From Candidatus Krumholzibacteriia bacterium (lineage in GTDB: Bacteria; Krumholzibacteriota; Krumholzibacteriia; LZORAL124-64-63): DNA of 15,049 nucleotides. A program made the translations under genes and the position numbers. Numbering within the stretch: position 1 is the first letter of the stretch; each line of letters starts with the position of its first letter. Below are positions 6,737 to 14,650 of the stretch, one piece after another. The stretch is taken from contig JAQULN010000015.1 in NCBI GenBank assembly GCA_028718575.1, positions 1-15,049 on the forward strand, in the 5' to 3' direction. The notes under the pieces are model-generated. The model saw nothing but the letters and a program-made list of their open reading frames with translations. It was not told the origin of the DNA and did not search any database.

Positions 6737-7750
6737 CTACGGCGCCAACTCCCCGTGCTGCAGCACGACGATCCGCGAACCGTCCTCGCGTTTGCATTCG
6801 ATGGTCGGCAGGTGCACGAGGCAGTCGATGTGCATGCCGGAGCAGTTACAGCCGCCGGGGAACCCCTCGTTGCTGCCGAAGGCCACGTGCGCGGTGCGCA
6901 GGGCCTTCTCGTCCTCGAGCATGCGGCCCACCAGGCGGGCGCCTGGATTCAACCCCATGCCGACCTCGCAGACCATGGACGCGCCTTGGTCATGGCTCAA
7001 GTTGCGCTGAATGCGCTCTTGCCAGATGAGGTGGTCGCAGGCGACAGCGACGGCGCGCCCGCCGCGGATCTCGATCCGCACCGGCATCGGCGGCACGCCG
7101 TCGCCGCCGATCGGACCGTCGCAGACCAGGACGCCCTCGGCCGAGCCTTCCACCGGCGCGCAGTAGATCTCGCCGCACGGCAGGTTCACGCAGCAATTGG
7201 GCCGGGCTTTCAGGTCGGAGATGAACGGTCGGCCCCGCACGTCCACCACCAGGTCGGTGCCGAGGTCCGAGCGCAGGCGCAAGCGGCTGGCGCCGTCGAG
7301 CAGGTCGAGCATCAAATTCTCGCGCAGGCGCATGCGGCGGTAGTCGACGTCCAGCGAGCCGCCGGTCATCATGTCCTCGCTGATGCCCGGCGCGTGCCCC
7401 ATGCGAATCGTCCCCAGGCCCTCGACCAAGTTCAACCAGGCGATGCGGAACGGCGTCTCGGCCGTATGCGCCGGGATCGCGTTGATGACCACGGTGGGGC
7501 CCGGCAGCAGGGCGGCCAGATCGGCGGGCACTGCGGTGAGCGGACGGCCGCTCGGCGGCAGTTCGAACGACGTGACGCGGCAGCCGTAGGACCGAGCGGC
7601 GGCGGCGAACGCCCCCGGGCAGGCGCCGCACACCTCGTCGCCGACTACGAGCACGTGATCGTCCGGCCGCAAATCCAGGGCCGCTTCCATGGCGCGCAGA
7701 GCGGAGGCGATCATCGCGGAGCTGGGAGCCTGAACGGCGCCGAAGTTCAT
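6737..7750 (-). CDS. M29-type aminopeptidase (leucyl aminopeptidase / aminopeptidase T-like)
   Basis: This gene encodes 337 residues. The ATG at 7750 is preceded by GAGGA at about 7 nt; the longer open frame upstream would run through terminator hairpins. The C-terminal half carries the metal-binding pattern of the M29 metallopeptidase family: NLPCGEIYCAPVEGSAEG (Glu194), CEVGMGLNPGA (Glu262), AHVAFGSN (His288) and GMHIDC (His307, Asp309). These enzymes remove N-terminal residues from peptides using two divalent metals, in the cytoplasm; no signal peptide is present. At 337 residues it is shorter than typical aminopeptidase T (about 400), mainly at the N-terminus, so a related non-peptidase member of this fold is possible. 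It has five cysteines around the C-terminal site and the GEIYC loop. The neighbouring upstream gene is a peptide transporter, which fits a role in using imported peptides, although terminators separate them. Confidence 0.78.
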   Translation of the reverse strand: MNFGAVQAPSSAMIASALRAMEAALDLRPDDHVLVVGDEVCGACPGAFAAAARSYGCRVTSFELPPSGRPLTAVPADLAALLPGPTVVINAIPAHTAETPFRIAWLNLVEGLGTIRMGHAPGISEDMMTGGSLDVDYRRMRLRENLMLDLLDGASRLRLRSDLGTDLVVDVRGRPFISDLKARPNCCVNLPCGEIYCAPVEGSAEGVLVCDGPIGGDGVPPMPVRIEIRGGRAVAVACDHLIWQERIQRNLSHDQGASMVCEVGMGLNPGARLVGRMLEDEKALRTAHVAFGSNEGFPGGCNCSGMHIDCLVHLPTIECKREDGSRIVVLQHGELAP

Positions 7751-7884
7751 GCCCGATCCTCGTTGTGAACGGCCGTCCCTGCAACAACGCCCCGACCCGG
7801 ATTGCGCGCGCAAGATCGTAGCGAGGCTCCGGGCAAGGGCGAGACAGCCTTGATCCTGCCGCAAAGATCGCCCGCGCCCCGGCC

Positions 7885-7911
7885 AAAAGCAAAACCGGGA
7901 ATCGTTCCCGG
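7885..7911 (-). terminator. Intrinsic terminator between transporter and aminopeptidase
   Basis: On the minus strand CCGGGAA (7911-7905) pairs perfectly with TTCCCGG (7901-7895) around a CGA loop, followed by TTTTGCTTTT (7894-7885). This is a compact classical Rho-independent terminator about 80 bp after the transporter stop. Confidence 0.85.
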
Positions 7912-7929
7912 CATGAAGCGACCGCAAAC

Positions 7930-7962
7930 GAGGGAGACGGCCTTCGCGCGGCCGTCTCCCTC
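7930..7962 (-). terminator. Strong 13-bp hairpin directly after the transporter gene
   Basis: GAGGGAGACGGCC (7930-7942) is exactly complementary to 7950-7962 with a 7-nt loop. On the minus strand it lies 26 bp after the transporter stop and is followed by GTTTGCGG, a weak T-stretch. With the hairpin at 7885-7911 it makes a tandem terminator. Confidence 0.7.
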
Positions 7963-7988
7963 CTCTGCCGCCAGGCGGCGGTCGCGGG

Positions 7989-9353
7989 CTAAACCGCCGG
8001 CACGATGGGCGGCGGCGGGTTGTTGCGGTCGCGCCGGCGGGTCACCTGGATGTAGACCAGCAACGCGACGAGCGAGATCACGCCGACCCCGGCGTAAGCG
8101 TACCACAGGTAGTGCGCCTGGGCGTAGACCGCCGGCAGCGGACCCTGGCCGGCGAGGTATTGGCTGTGCTGCAACTGCAGCGTCTCGGACAGGGTCGTCG
8201 GCTCGGGGCAATACCGGCGCAGCAGGAAGCCGGAGAAGATGAATCCGAAGATCCAGGCGAAGAACGTGTTCATGTGCGCGAAGCCCAGGAACGTCCCCTC
8301 CTTGCCCGGCGGCGCCTGCTTGGAGGCGAATTCGAGCCACTTGGGGCTGAGGAAGCACTCGGCGAGGCCCTGGATCGCGATGCCGATCACCATCATCGCC
8401 GTGATCGGGTGCACCGCCACGCCGAAGACCACCAGGTTGCCAGAGAACCAATGCGACGAAGCCATGGCCAGCGACGAGACCGGTATCATGCACATGGCCA
8501 CCAGGATCGAATTCTCCGGTTTCCATTTACGCACGAGCTGAGTGATCAGCACCACGAAGATCACCACCACCAGCGGATTGACGTTCGCATACCACTCGGG
8601 TTTGTAGCTTTCGCCCGCCATGCGGAGCACGTAATCCGGCATCGAGGCGTAGAGTTGTCCCTGGATCGCCCAAAAACCCGCGGTGATCAGGATCAGAGCG
8701 AAGAAGCGCAGGTTGCGCATGGCCAGCCACATGCCCTGCAGCGTCTCGCGCACACTACGCGGCTGTGTCGTCGCATCCTCGCGCGGGCGGTAAAAGAGCA
8801 AAACGATCAATAGTGCCACGAACGCCGCCGCCGCCGAGAAGAATGGAACGGTGGCCACCCCCAGATTGATGCGTATGGGCGCCACGATGGTCTTGCCGGT
8901 GAACGAGCCGATATTGACCACCATGTAGAAGATGCTGAAAGCCCGGGCGCGATTGTGCGCGTCGGACGACTTGGACACCGTGCCCGAGATCACCGGTTTG
9001 ACGAAGGCGCCGCCGACGATGATCAAGGTAATGCCGACCAGCACCGGACCGAGGGTATGGAAGACGCCCAGCATGCCGTAGCCGACCGTGAGCAGCGCGA
9101 AGGCCAGCAGCAGCGCGTTGCGGAAGCCCATGCGGTCGGCGATCGCGCCGGTGAAGAACGGCACCAGGTAGATCCAGCCGCCGAGGTAGGCGGCCACGAA
9201 ACCGGCCTCCACATCGTCGAGCCCGACCACGCGGATCAAGTAGGTGCGCAGCGCGATGAACGTGCCGTAATAGGCCGCGCGTTCGCAAAGTTCGGCCGCG
9301 TTGGCCGTCCAGAAGGGTCTTGGAAACCGCCAGGTGCCGCGTCCTTCACTCAT
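7989..9353 (-). CDS. POT/PTR-family proton-coupled oligopeptide transporter
   Basis: This gene encodes 454 residues. The ATG at 9353 (MSEGRGTWRFPRPFW) follows GGAGG at about 10 nt; upstream in-frame sequence is Arg-rich and not membrane-like. It is an inner-membrane protein of the major facilitator superfamily with about 12 hydrophobic segments. It carries POT signatures: ELCERAAYYG at 21-30 (the ExxERxxYYG proton-coupling motif), GAIADRMGF at 69-77 (MFS motif A), FSIFYMVVNIGSFTG at 139-153 (the FYxxINxG signature), and AECFLSPKWLE near 331-341 carrying the conserved TM10-like glutamate. The expected role is di- or tripeptide uptake with protons; substrate range cannot be read from sequence. 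The C-terminus is a short Arg- and Pro-rich cytoplasmic tail. It is a single-gene unit with its own upstream gap and two hairpins behind it, followed by an M29 aminopeptidase on the same strand. Confidence 0.87.
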   Translation of the reverse strand: MSEGRGTWRFPRPFWTANAAELCERAAYYGTFIALRTYLIRVVGLDDVEAGFVAAYLGGWIYLVPFFTGAIADRMGFRNALLLAFALLTVGYGMLGVFHTLGPVLVGITLIIVGGAFVKPVISGTVSKSSDAHNRARAFSIFYMVVNIGSFTGKTIVAPIRINLGVATVPFFSAAAAFVALLIVLLFYRPREDATTQPRSVRETLQGMWLAMRNLRFFALILITAGFWAIQGQLYASMPDYVLRMAGESYKPEWYANVNPLVVVIFVVLITQLVRKWKPENSILVAMCMIPVSSLAMASSHWFSGNLVVFGVAVHPITAMMVIGIAIQGLAECFLSPKWLEFASKQAPPGKEGTFLGFAHMNTFFAWIFGFIFSGFLLRRYCPEPTTLSETLQLQHSQYLAGQGPLPAVYAQAHYLWYAYAGVGVISLVALLVYIQVTRRRDRNNPPPPIVPAV

Positions 9354-9535
9354 CGAATCGCTACCTCCATCGTCGCGTTCGCGGCGCGCCGCGCCGGTGG
9401 CAACCGGCGCCGGGCCGCCGCGAAACCGCCGCCGGGGAGAATCCTGCGATGCTAGCCGCCAAACGTCCGCGGGGCAAGCCCTGATGGCGGCGAAACGGCG
9501 GCGGGGCACGACCCGGGTTGCGCCGGCGCACAATC

Positions 9536-9544
9536 ATGATACCA
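9536..9544 (-). promoter_or_regulatory. Possible extended -10 promoter for the transporter gene
   Basis: The minus strand reads TGGTATCAT within an AT-rich patch (TTTTTGAATAATTGG upstream). TATCAT is a fair -10 and the TGn in front makes an extended -10; no clear -35 is visible. It lies about 180 bp before the transporter start, in the 254-bp gap after the FG-GAP gene, and nothing else gene-like is seen in that gap. Confidence 0.3.
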
Positions 9545-9589
9545 ATTATTCAAAAATGGCCGTTCACCAGGGGGCACCGGACCCGGCGA

Positions 9590-9619
9590 CTGGCCCGCCG
9601 TTCCGTATCACCGGGCCAG
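9590..9619 (-). terminator. Hairpin spanning the stop codon of the FG-GAP gene
   Basis: CTGGCCCG at 9590-9597 is complementary to CGGGCCAG at 9612-9619, giving 8 bp with a 14-nt loop that contains the TGA stop. No U-tract follows directly. It resembles the metG 3' hairpin in overlapping the stop codon, so it may be a stability element rather than a terminator. Confidence 0.35.
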
Positions 9620-11608
9620 CACGACGCGCACGGTCCGCTGGAGGTACCCCACCTGCAGGCGGGCGAGGTAGATGCCGGCCGCCTGGTCGGCGCCCGACTC
9701 GTTGCGGCCGTCCCAGATCGCCTGCTGCCAGGTGCCGTCGGCGGCGGCCGAGAACAGGGTCCGCACGGCGCGGCCGCGCAGATCGAAGAGGCGCAGGGAT
9801 ACGGCTGCCCCGTGCGGCGCCTGGAAGCGCAGGGTGGTCCGGGGGTTGAACGGATTCGGCTGCGGCGGCAGAAGCCGCACGACCGCCGCCGGGACCGGTC
9901 CGCCGGGACCGGCCAGATTGGCCAGGGTCAACACTTCGCCGCCGGCAAGCTGCACCTCGACGGCGTACATGGGTGCGCCGCGCACCTGGTAAGCCGCGTG
10001 CGCGTCCAGCAGCTGCAAGCTGTGTCCGCTGAGGGCCGCGGCACTGCCGGCAGCGGGCGGACCGTCGTGCAACACTTCGGTGAGACCGTCGGCCGTATCG
10101 CGTCGCTCGAAGACCACGCGCGCGATGCTCTGCGCGTCGCCGAAGACGTCCAGCGCGGCCGCCACAGCGCCGCCGCCGGCCCAGGCGCAGGTCCAGGCGC
10201 CGAGTTGCACCGGCACCGTCAGGCCGCTGCTGTCGACCAGACGCGTCCAGCCGGCGGTCGCATTGTTGCTGATGTTGCCTGCCGGCGCCCCGATCGCGTA
10301 GTCGTCCACGCCGTCGCCGTCGAAATCGCCGGCCCAGGCGCACCAGGAACCGAACAGATCGTTCGCCGCCGTCCCCGGCGAGAGCGCACCGCGATTGACC
10401 ACGGGCAAGGTGCCCGCGTTTTCCACGCTGCTCGAACCGCCGCTCCAGAGGAAGGCGCGGCCCGCGCTTGCGCCATCGGTGTTGTCGTAGGGAGCGCCGA
10501 TGACGACGTCGGCGGCGGTCGAGCCGACCACGTCGCCGATCCCGGCCACCGACCAGCCGAATCGGTCGCTGGCGTTGGCGCCGTTGGCGTAGCGGTCGGC
10601 CGTGGCATCGGCGCCGACCCCGCCGAAGAAGATCTCCACGCGACCGCGATTGAGCGCGCCGCCGCTGTAGTACGGGATTCCGACCGCGATGTCGGGCGTA
10701 CTGTCGCCGCCGAAATCGCCGATGCCGGCCACGCTGTAGCCGAAGGCATTGTCGGCCGTGACCGTGGCGTTGGAGGCCATGCTCAAGTCGGCCGTCGTGT
10801 TCGGGCCGGGATTCGGACTCGTCGTACCCTGATACACGTAGACGGCGCCTTGCCGGTTGCCCGCGCCCGATCCCGTGCTGGGCGCTCCGATCGCCACACA
10901 ACGCGCGGTGCCGCCGAGAAAGCGATCGACGCCGGCCACTGACCAGCCGAATCGCTCGTACGCCAGCGTGCCGGTCAACTCGAGGTCCGGTGTGGTGTTG
11001 GGGCCGCCGCTGCGGCCGTAGTACACGTAGGCAGCTCCGTTCTCGAGCGCACCCGCGTTGCTCAACGGAGCGCCGACGACGAAATCATCGCGGCCGTCGC
11101 CGTTGAAGTCGCCGACCGCCGCTACCGACCAGCCGAACCGTTCGCCGGCGCGCTGCCCCTCGAGCGTCACGTCGGGCGTGGCGGAGATCGGATTGCCGCC
11201 ATAGAAGATATAGACCCGGCCGGCTTCGCTGCCGGTATTGTTGGCGTAGGGCGCGCCGACGGCGAAGTCCCCTTTGCCGTCGCCGTTGACGTCGCCGATG
11301 CGCGCCACGGAGTACCCGAATCGCTCGCCCCCGGAGCCGGTCCACGTGCGGTCCGCGCTCAAGGGAATCGCTGTCCCGCCGAACCAGAGATAGACGCGCC
11401 CTGCGTCCTGGCCGGAAGCCTGGAATCCGGGCGCGCCGATGAGCAATTCCCACGCACCGTCGTTGTTCTGGTCTTCCAGGGCGCTGACACAGAATCCGAA
11501 GTTCAAGCCTGCCACGCCGGTTTCTTCGCGCAGGATCTCGGCGGCGCGGACGCCAACCAAGCCGCCCGCCAGCAGGCAGAAGGACAGGCTCAAGGATAAC
11601 AAGCGCAT
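9608..11608 (-). CDS. Secreted FG-GAP repeat (integrin-alpha-like) beta-propeller with PNPFNP sorting module
   Basis: This gene encodes 666 residues. The ATG at 11608 follows GGGAGG at 6 nt and opens a signal peptide (MRLLSLSLSFCLLAGGLVGVRA). Residues about 34-455 contain seven FG-GAP repeats, each FG-[FYW]-[SC]-V...GDxNxDGxxD...GAP...GxVYxxxG, starting near residues 37, 97, 158, 220, 289, 350 and 419. Calcium-loop motifs are intact or nearly so in repeats 1 (DQNNDG), 2 (DVNGDGKGD), 3 (DFNGDGRDD) and 7 (DFDGDGVDD), and degenerate in 4-6. Seven repeats is the number needed for a closed integrin-type propeller. Residues about 460-560 are an unassigned beta-rich linker domain. Residues about 583-666 are the FlgD-like module (PNPFNP at 584, LRLFDLRGRAVRTL, IWDGRNESG, GIYLARL, final VVLAR). 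The likely role is a surface or secreted adhesion or scaffold protein; no ligand can be deduced. It is divergent from the M23 peptidase gene with 121 bp between starts. Confidence 0.87.
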   Translation of the reverse strand: MRLLSLSLSFCLLAGGLVGVRAAEILREETGVAGLNFGFCVSALEDQNNDGAWELLIGAPGFQASGQDAGRVYLWFGGTAIPLSADRTWTGSGGERFGYSVARIGDVNGDGKGDFAVGAPYANNTGSEAGRVYIFYGGNPISATPDVTLEGQRAGERFGWSVAAVGDFNGDGRDDFVVGAPLSNAGALENGAAYVYYGRSGGPNTTPDLELTGTLAYERFGWSVAGVDRFLGGTARCVAIGAPSTGSGAGNRQGAVYVYQGTTSPNPGPNTTADLSMASNATVTADNAFGYSVAGIGDFGGDSTPDIAVGIPYYSGGALNRGRVEIFFGGVGADATADRYANGANASDRFGWSVAGIGDVVGSTAADVVIGAPYDNTDGASAGRAFLWSGGSSSVENAGTLPVVNRGALSPGTAANDLFGSWCAWAGDFDGDGVDDYAIGAPAGNISNNATAGWTRLVDSSGLTVPVQLGAWTCAWAGGGAVAAALDVFGDAQSIARVVFERRDTADGLTEVLHDGPPAAGSAAALSGHSLQLLDAHAAYQVRGAPMYAVEVQLAGGEVLTLANLAGPGGPVPAAVVRLLPPQPNPFNPRTTLRFQAPHGAAVSLRLFDLRGRAVRTLFSAAADGTWQQAIWDGRNESGADQAAGIYLARLQVGYLQRTVRVVLAR

Positions 11609-11729
11609 GCGGGTCCTCCCTGGGTGTCGGCCCGCCGATTGCAGAAAAACCTTGCGATCCGGGCCGGACTGGGTTGTTCTTTGCAAGACTCCGGCCAAAC
11701 CGGCGCCTCAGGGCGCTTTTAGAGGCGGT

Positions 11730-13160
11730 ATGCAACGATTTATGGCCCTGACCCTGGTCCTGGCGTTGCTTTTGAGCGCGTTCTGGTTCCTGTCTGCCCG
11801 TGATGTCCCGCAGCCGGTCGTCGCCGTCGGGGGTGGCCCGGTGGTCGCTCTCGGAGCGGGCGGGCCGATCGAGCATCTGCCGCCGGATCTGCCGCTCGTG
11901 CCACCGACGTGGCCGGCCGTCGTCGAGACGGGACCGGCCGGGCCCAGCCTCGCGCAAAACCTCGACCTCGTGATCCAACGGAACCAGACCCTCTATCAGG
12001 CCATGGCGGCGGCCGGTGCCCAGCACACCGATATCATGGCCGTGGTCGTCGGCGTCAAACCGTTCCGCGACCTGCGGAAGGTTCGCGCGGGCGAACAATT
12101 CCAGATCGTATTGAATACAGATAACCAATTGAGTTCTTTCGGCTTCGATCTGGACCTCGAGAGCTGGGTGAGGTACGAGCGCCAGGAAGACGGTTCGTTT
12201 GTCCAGGTGATGGGCTCGTATCCGGTCGAACGGCGGGTTGTCGGCATCGGCGGCGCCATCGAGACCAGCCTTTACGAGAGCCTCCAGAACTGCGGTGCTC
12301 CCCTGGACCTGGCGGCCAAGATGAACGACATCCTGGGCTGGGACCTCGATTTCAACCGCGACCCCCGCCGCGGCGACCTGTTCCGCATTGTCTACGAGGA
12401 AATCTACAAGGACGGCCAGTACGTCCGCACCGGCCCGATCATGACCTGCAGCTATCAGGGCAGTGGCCGCGATCTGGCCGCCTACCGTTACACCCTCGCC
12501 GACGGCAAGGCCGGCTACTTCGACCGCGAAGGCCGGAATCTGCAGAAACAACTGTTGCGCGCGCCGTTGAACTACTCCCGTATCTCCAGCGGATTCAGTT
12601 ATAACCGCCGCCATCCGGTCCTCGGACGCAACATGCCGCATCTGGGGATCGACTACGCCGCGCCGATCGGCACGCCGGTCTGGGCGGCGGGCGACGGCAC
12701 GGTCGCCGACATGGGCTACGACAAGGCCAACGGCCGCTACATGAGCCTGCGCCACACCAACCGGGAATACGAGACCTACTACCTGCATTTCTCGCGCTTC
12801 GCGCGGGGGCTTAAGGTCGGCTCGCGGGTCCGCCAGGGCCAAGTCATCGGCTATGTCGGCGCCACCGGCTATGCCACCGGACCGCACCTGGATTTCCGGG
12901 TGAAGAAGAGCGGCCAGTTCGTCAATCCCCGCACGTTGAAGCTGCCGCCCGCCGAGCCGGTCCCGGACGCGGAACTGGCGGGTTTCCTGGCCCTGCGGTA
13001 CGCCTACGACACCGCCCTCGCCGAACTGCAGGAGCCGCGGCCGGCGCCCGCAGAGGTCGCCTCGCTCAGCAACGACGCGCCGACCTGGCACAACGCGCCG
13101 TGGCGGATGACGGCGCCGGCGGAGGCAGGCGCGTTGCCGGCGGCGCAATCCATTGACTGA
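11730..13160 (+). CDS. M23-family murein endopeptidase, MepM/Csd3-like
   Basis: This gene encodes 476 residues. The ATG at 11730 is preceded by AGAGG at about 5 nt and opens with a signal anchor or signal peptide (MQRFMALTLVLALLLSAFWFL). A long Pro/Gly-rich spacer (about 25-72) follows. Residues about 73-165 and 165-275 match the two N-terminal domains of MepM/Csd3 peptidases: a LysM-like or OapA-like RNQTLYQAMAAAG...VRAGEQFQIVL, then IETSLYESL...LDLAAKMNDILGWDLDF...RRGDLFRIVYEE. The LytM/M23 catalytic domain runs about 276-405 with HLGID (His304, Asp308), YYLHFSRF (His353) and GPHLDFRV (His386, Asp388). It would cleave peptide crosslinks in the periplasm during wall growth. The HxH motif is HxD here. 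A C-terminal tail of about 70 residues (LRYAYDTALAELQ..., then low complexity) lies beyond the usual domain end. It is convergent with the DUF4340 gene, 31 bp apart, with no clear terminator between them. Confidence 0.88.
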   Translation: MQRFMALTLVLALLLSAFWFLSARDVPQPVVAVGGGPVVALGAGGPIEHLPPDLPLVPPTWPAVVETGPAGPSLAQNLDLVIQRNQTLYQAMAAAGAQHTDIMAVVVGVKPFRDLRKVRAGEQFQIVLNTDNQLSSFGFDLDLESWVRYERQEDGSFVQVMGSYPVERRVVGIGGAIETSLYESLQNCGAPLDLAAKMNDILGWDLDFNRDPRRGDLFRIVYEEIYKDGQYVRTGPIMTCSYQGSGRDLAAYRYTLADGKAGYFDREGRNLQKQLLRAPLNYSRISSGFSYNRRHPVLGRNMPHLGIDYAAPIGTPVWAAGDGTVADMGYDKANGRYMSLRHTNREYETYYLHFSRFARGLKVGSRVRQGQVIGYVGATGYATGPHLDFRVKKSGQFVNPRTLKLPPAEPVPDAELAGFLALRYAYDTALAELQEPRPAPAEVASLSNDAPTWHNAPWRMTAPAEAGALPAAQSID

Positions 13161-13191
13161 TCGGGATTGACGCGGCCGGACCTGCCCTCGC

Positions 13192-14649
13192 TCAAATCGG
13201 CTGCAGGTGGCGGCGCATATTGCGCAGGCTGATCAGCATCTGCAGCGGGATCTCCAGACATTTGCCATCATGCGGATCCCAGACGACCGGGCGGCCGTCA
13301 CCAGCGAGCCGGCCCAGCCAGACCTCGTGGACCCGGCCGCCTGGCAGCCAGGCCCGCAGGCGCCAGCGTTCGTCGCTTTGCAAGGGATCCGCAGGCGCCG
13401 GCGCCATGACGTCCAGGCATTCCAGGCGGTCCAGATTCATCTGGAGATCGGCCAGGTGGTTGGCCGTGTCCTCGCGCCCGAAGGTCAGACGCCAACCTTC
13501 CGGCACAATCGGCTCCCACCCCCGCGAAGCGGCCGCCCGCCGGGCCCAGAGTAACGGTCGCGACGGTTCGTCCACGCGGAAGCTGTCGGCCGCTTCGGGC
13601 CGAAAGCTCAAGGCTCCCAGTTCGATGAACTCCTGCAGCGATCCCTCCAGCGGCCACAGGGCCTCGGCCCGCGCGATGACCAGAGTGCCCTGGCGGCGCG
13701 CCGGCACCACCCGCAACGGTTCGCCCCGTTGCTCACCGAACTCGACGCGCAGGCTGTCGCCGCCGGCCGCATAGATGGTCAGACCGCGATAAAAAGGCAG
13801 CAGTCCGTACTCGGCGAGTTGATCCGGTGCACCTTGATCCGGCTCCGGAAAAGACACGAGCGCGGTATCGGTCGCGCGAAAGACGATCTCGCGGATGCGC
13901 CGCACGTCGGCCAGCAACCACGTGGCGCCCCCGCGCTCGAGTCGGCGGTCCGCATACCGGCTATGGTAATGCTCCGACTTGCCCGCCGGCACCGAGGTGC
14001 CGCCCGGCAGGCGCAGCCACCAGCGCTCGTCGCCGAAGGTCGCGCAGACCACCGATCCGGCGCCCCGGCGATCGATGCGCAGGGAATCCGCGTCGGCGGC
14101 GCGTAGCGGCGGCAAGAGGCGCGGCAGGCGCAGGTTGTCCGGCAGGCTCGCGGCCACGGTGTAATAATCGCCCCCGACACCGAAAACGCGGCGGCGGCCC
14201 GCGCCGCTGGCGTAGATCATTTCGGCCACCGGATTGGCGTCGCCCAGCGCGATGCGCTCGCGACCACCCTCGCGCAGATGGAAAACGATCTCCAGCCACG
14301 TCTCGTTGCCGAAGCCGAAGCGCCGCTCGTCCGGCTCGGTGCCCGGCAGCTCCGCGTATCCGTCGCCGCTGACGAGCGCGGCGAGCACCGCGACGGCCCG
14401 CTCCTCGTGCACGAGGTCGTTGACAAGCCCTGTGAGCAGCCAACGGCCTGCTGCGTCGCGGCGCAGGACGGTCGTCCCGGCGAGGCGTCGCACCTCGAGC
14501 GACTCGACCTCGGCCGGCGAGAAACGGAACAGCGCGCTGCCGAACAACAGATCGGGCGCGCGCGCGCCGGTGCCGGACCACCGCCACAAGCCGATCCCGG
14601 CCGCGATGACGACAAGCCCGAGCGCGATGCGCAAGATCCAGCGCCCCAT
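13192..14649 (-). CDS. DUF4340-type membrane-anchored protein beside GldG
   Basis: This gene encodes 485 residues. The ATG at 14649 begins 1 nt after the TGA of the upstream gene (TGACATG), which indicates translational coupling. One N-terminal membrane segment (about 5-24, ILRIALGLVVIAAGIGLW) is followed by a long soluble part. Residues about 50-170 carry the features of a DUF4340 domain: VESLEVRRLAGTTVLRRDAAGRWLLTG, VAVLAALVS, FGFGNETWLEIVFHLREGG, RIALGDANPVAEMIYASGAG, VFGVGGDYYTVAASLP. The same type of strand pattern recurs near 330-400. Proteins of this type are commonly encoded after GldG-like ABC auxiliary proteins; their biochemical role is not established. It is likely a periplasmic-facing partner of that transporter complex. 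The C-terminus is basic (RNMRRHLQPI). Two alternative starts inside the frame lack the membrane segment and are not preferred. Confidence 0.72.
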   Translation of the reverse strand: MGRWILRIALGLVVIAAGIGLWRWSGTGARAPDLLFGSALFRFSPAEVESLEVRRLAGTTVLRRDAAGRWLLTGLVNDLVHEERAVAVLAALVSGDGYAELPGTEPDERRFGFGNETWLEIVFHLREGGRERIALGDANPVAEMIYASGAGRRRVFGVGGDYYTVAASLPDNLRLPRLLPPLRAADADSLRIDRRGAGSVVCATFGDERWWLRLPGGTSVPAGKSEHYHSRYADRRLERGGATWLLADVRRIREIVFRATDTALVSFPEPDQGAPDQLAEYGLLPFYRGLTIYAAGGDSLRVEFGEQRGEPLRVVPARRQGTLVIARAEALWPLEGSLQEFIELGALSFRPEAADSFRVDEPSRPLLWARRAAASRGWEPIVPEGWRLTFGREDTANHLADLQMNLDRLECLDVMAPAPADPLQSDERWRLRAWLPGGRVHEVWLGRLAGDGRPVVWDPHDGKCLEIPLQMLISLRNMRRHLQPI

Positions 14650-14650
14650 G

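Noticed and set aside
6671..7768. 365-codon plus-strand open frame opposite the aminopeptidase gene
   Set aside because: The opposite strand carries all M29 metal-binding motifs in order; this frame is His/Ala/Arg-rich without recognisable motifs.
11652..11680. Possible promoter TTGCGA-17-TGTTCT for the M23 gene
   Set aside because: Spacing is right but the -10 matches consensus at only three of six positions; not better than chance in this short divergent region.
11085..13148. 687-codon minus-strand open frame opposite the M23 gene
   Set aside because: It runs through both the M23 gene and the start of the FG-GAP gene in the wrong frame, is strongly Arg-rich and has no family similarity.
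13161..13191. Possible terminator between the convergent M23 and DUF4340 genes
   Set aside because: Only a partial, mismatched pairing of GATTGA with TCAAATC is available and there is no T-tract.
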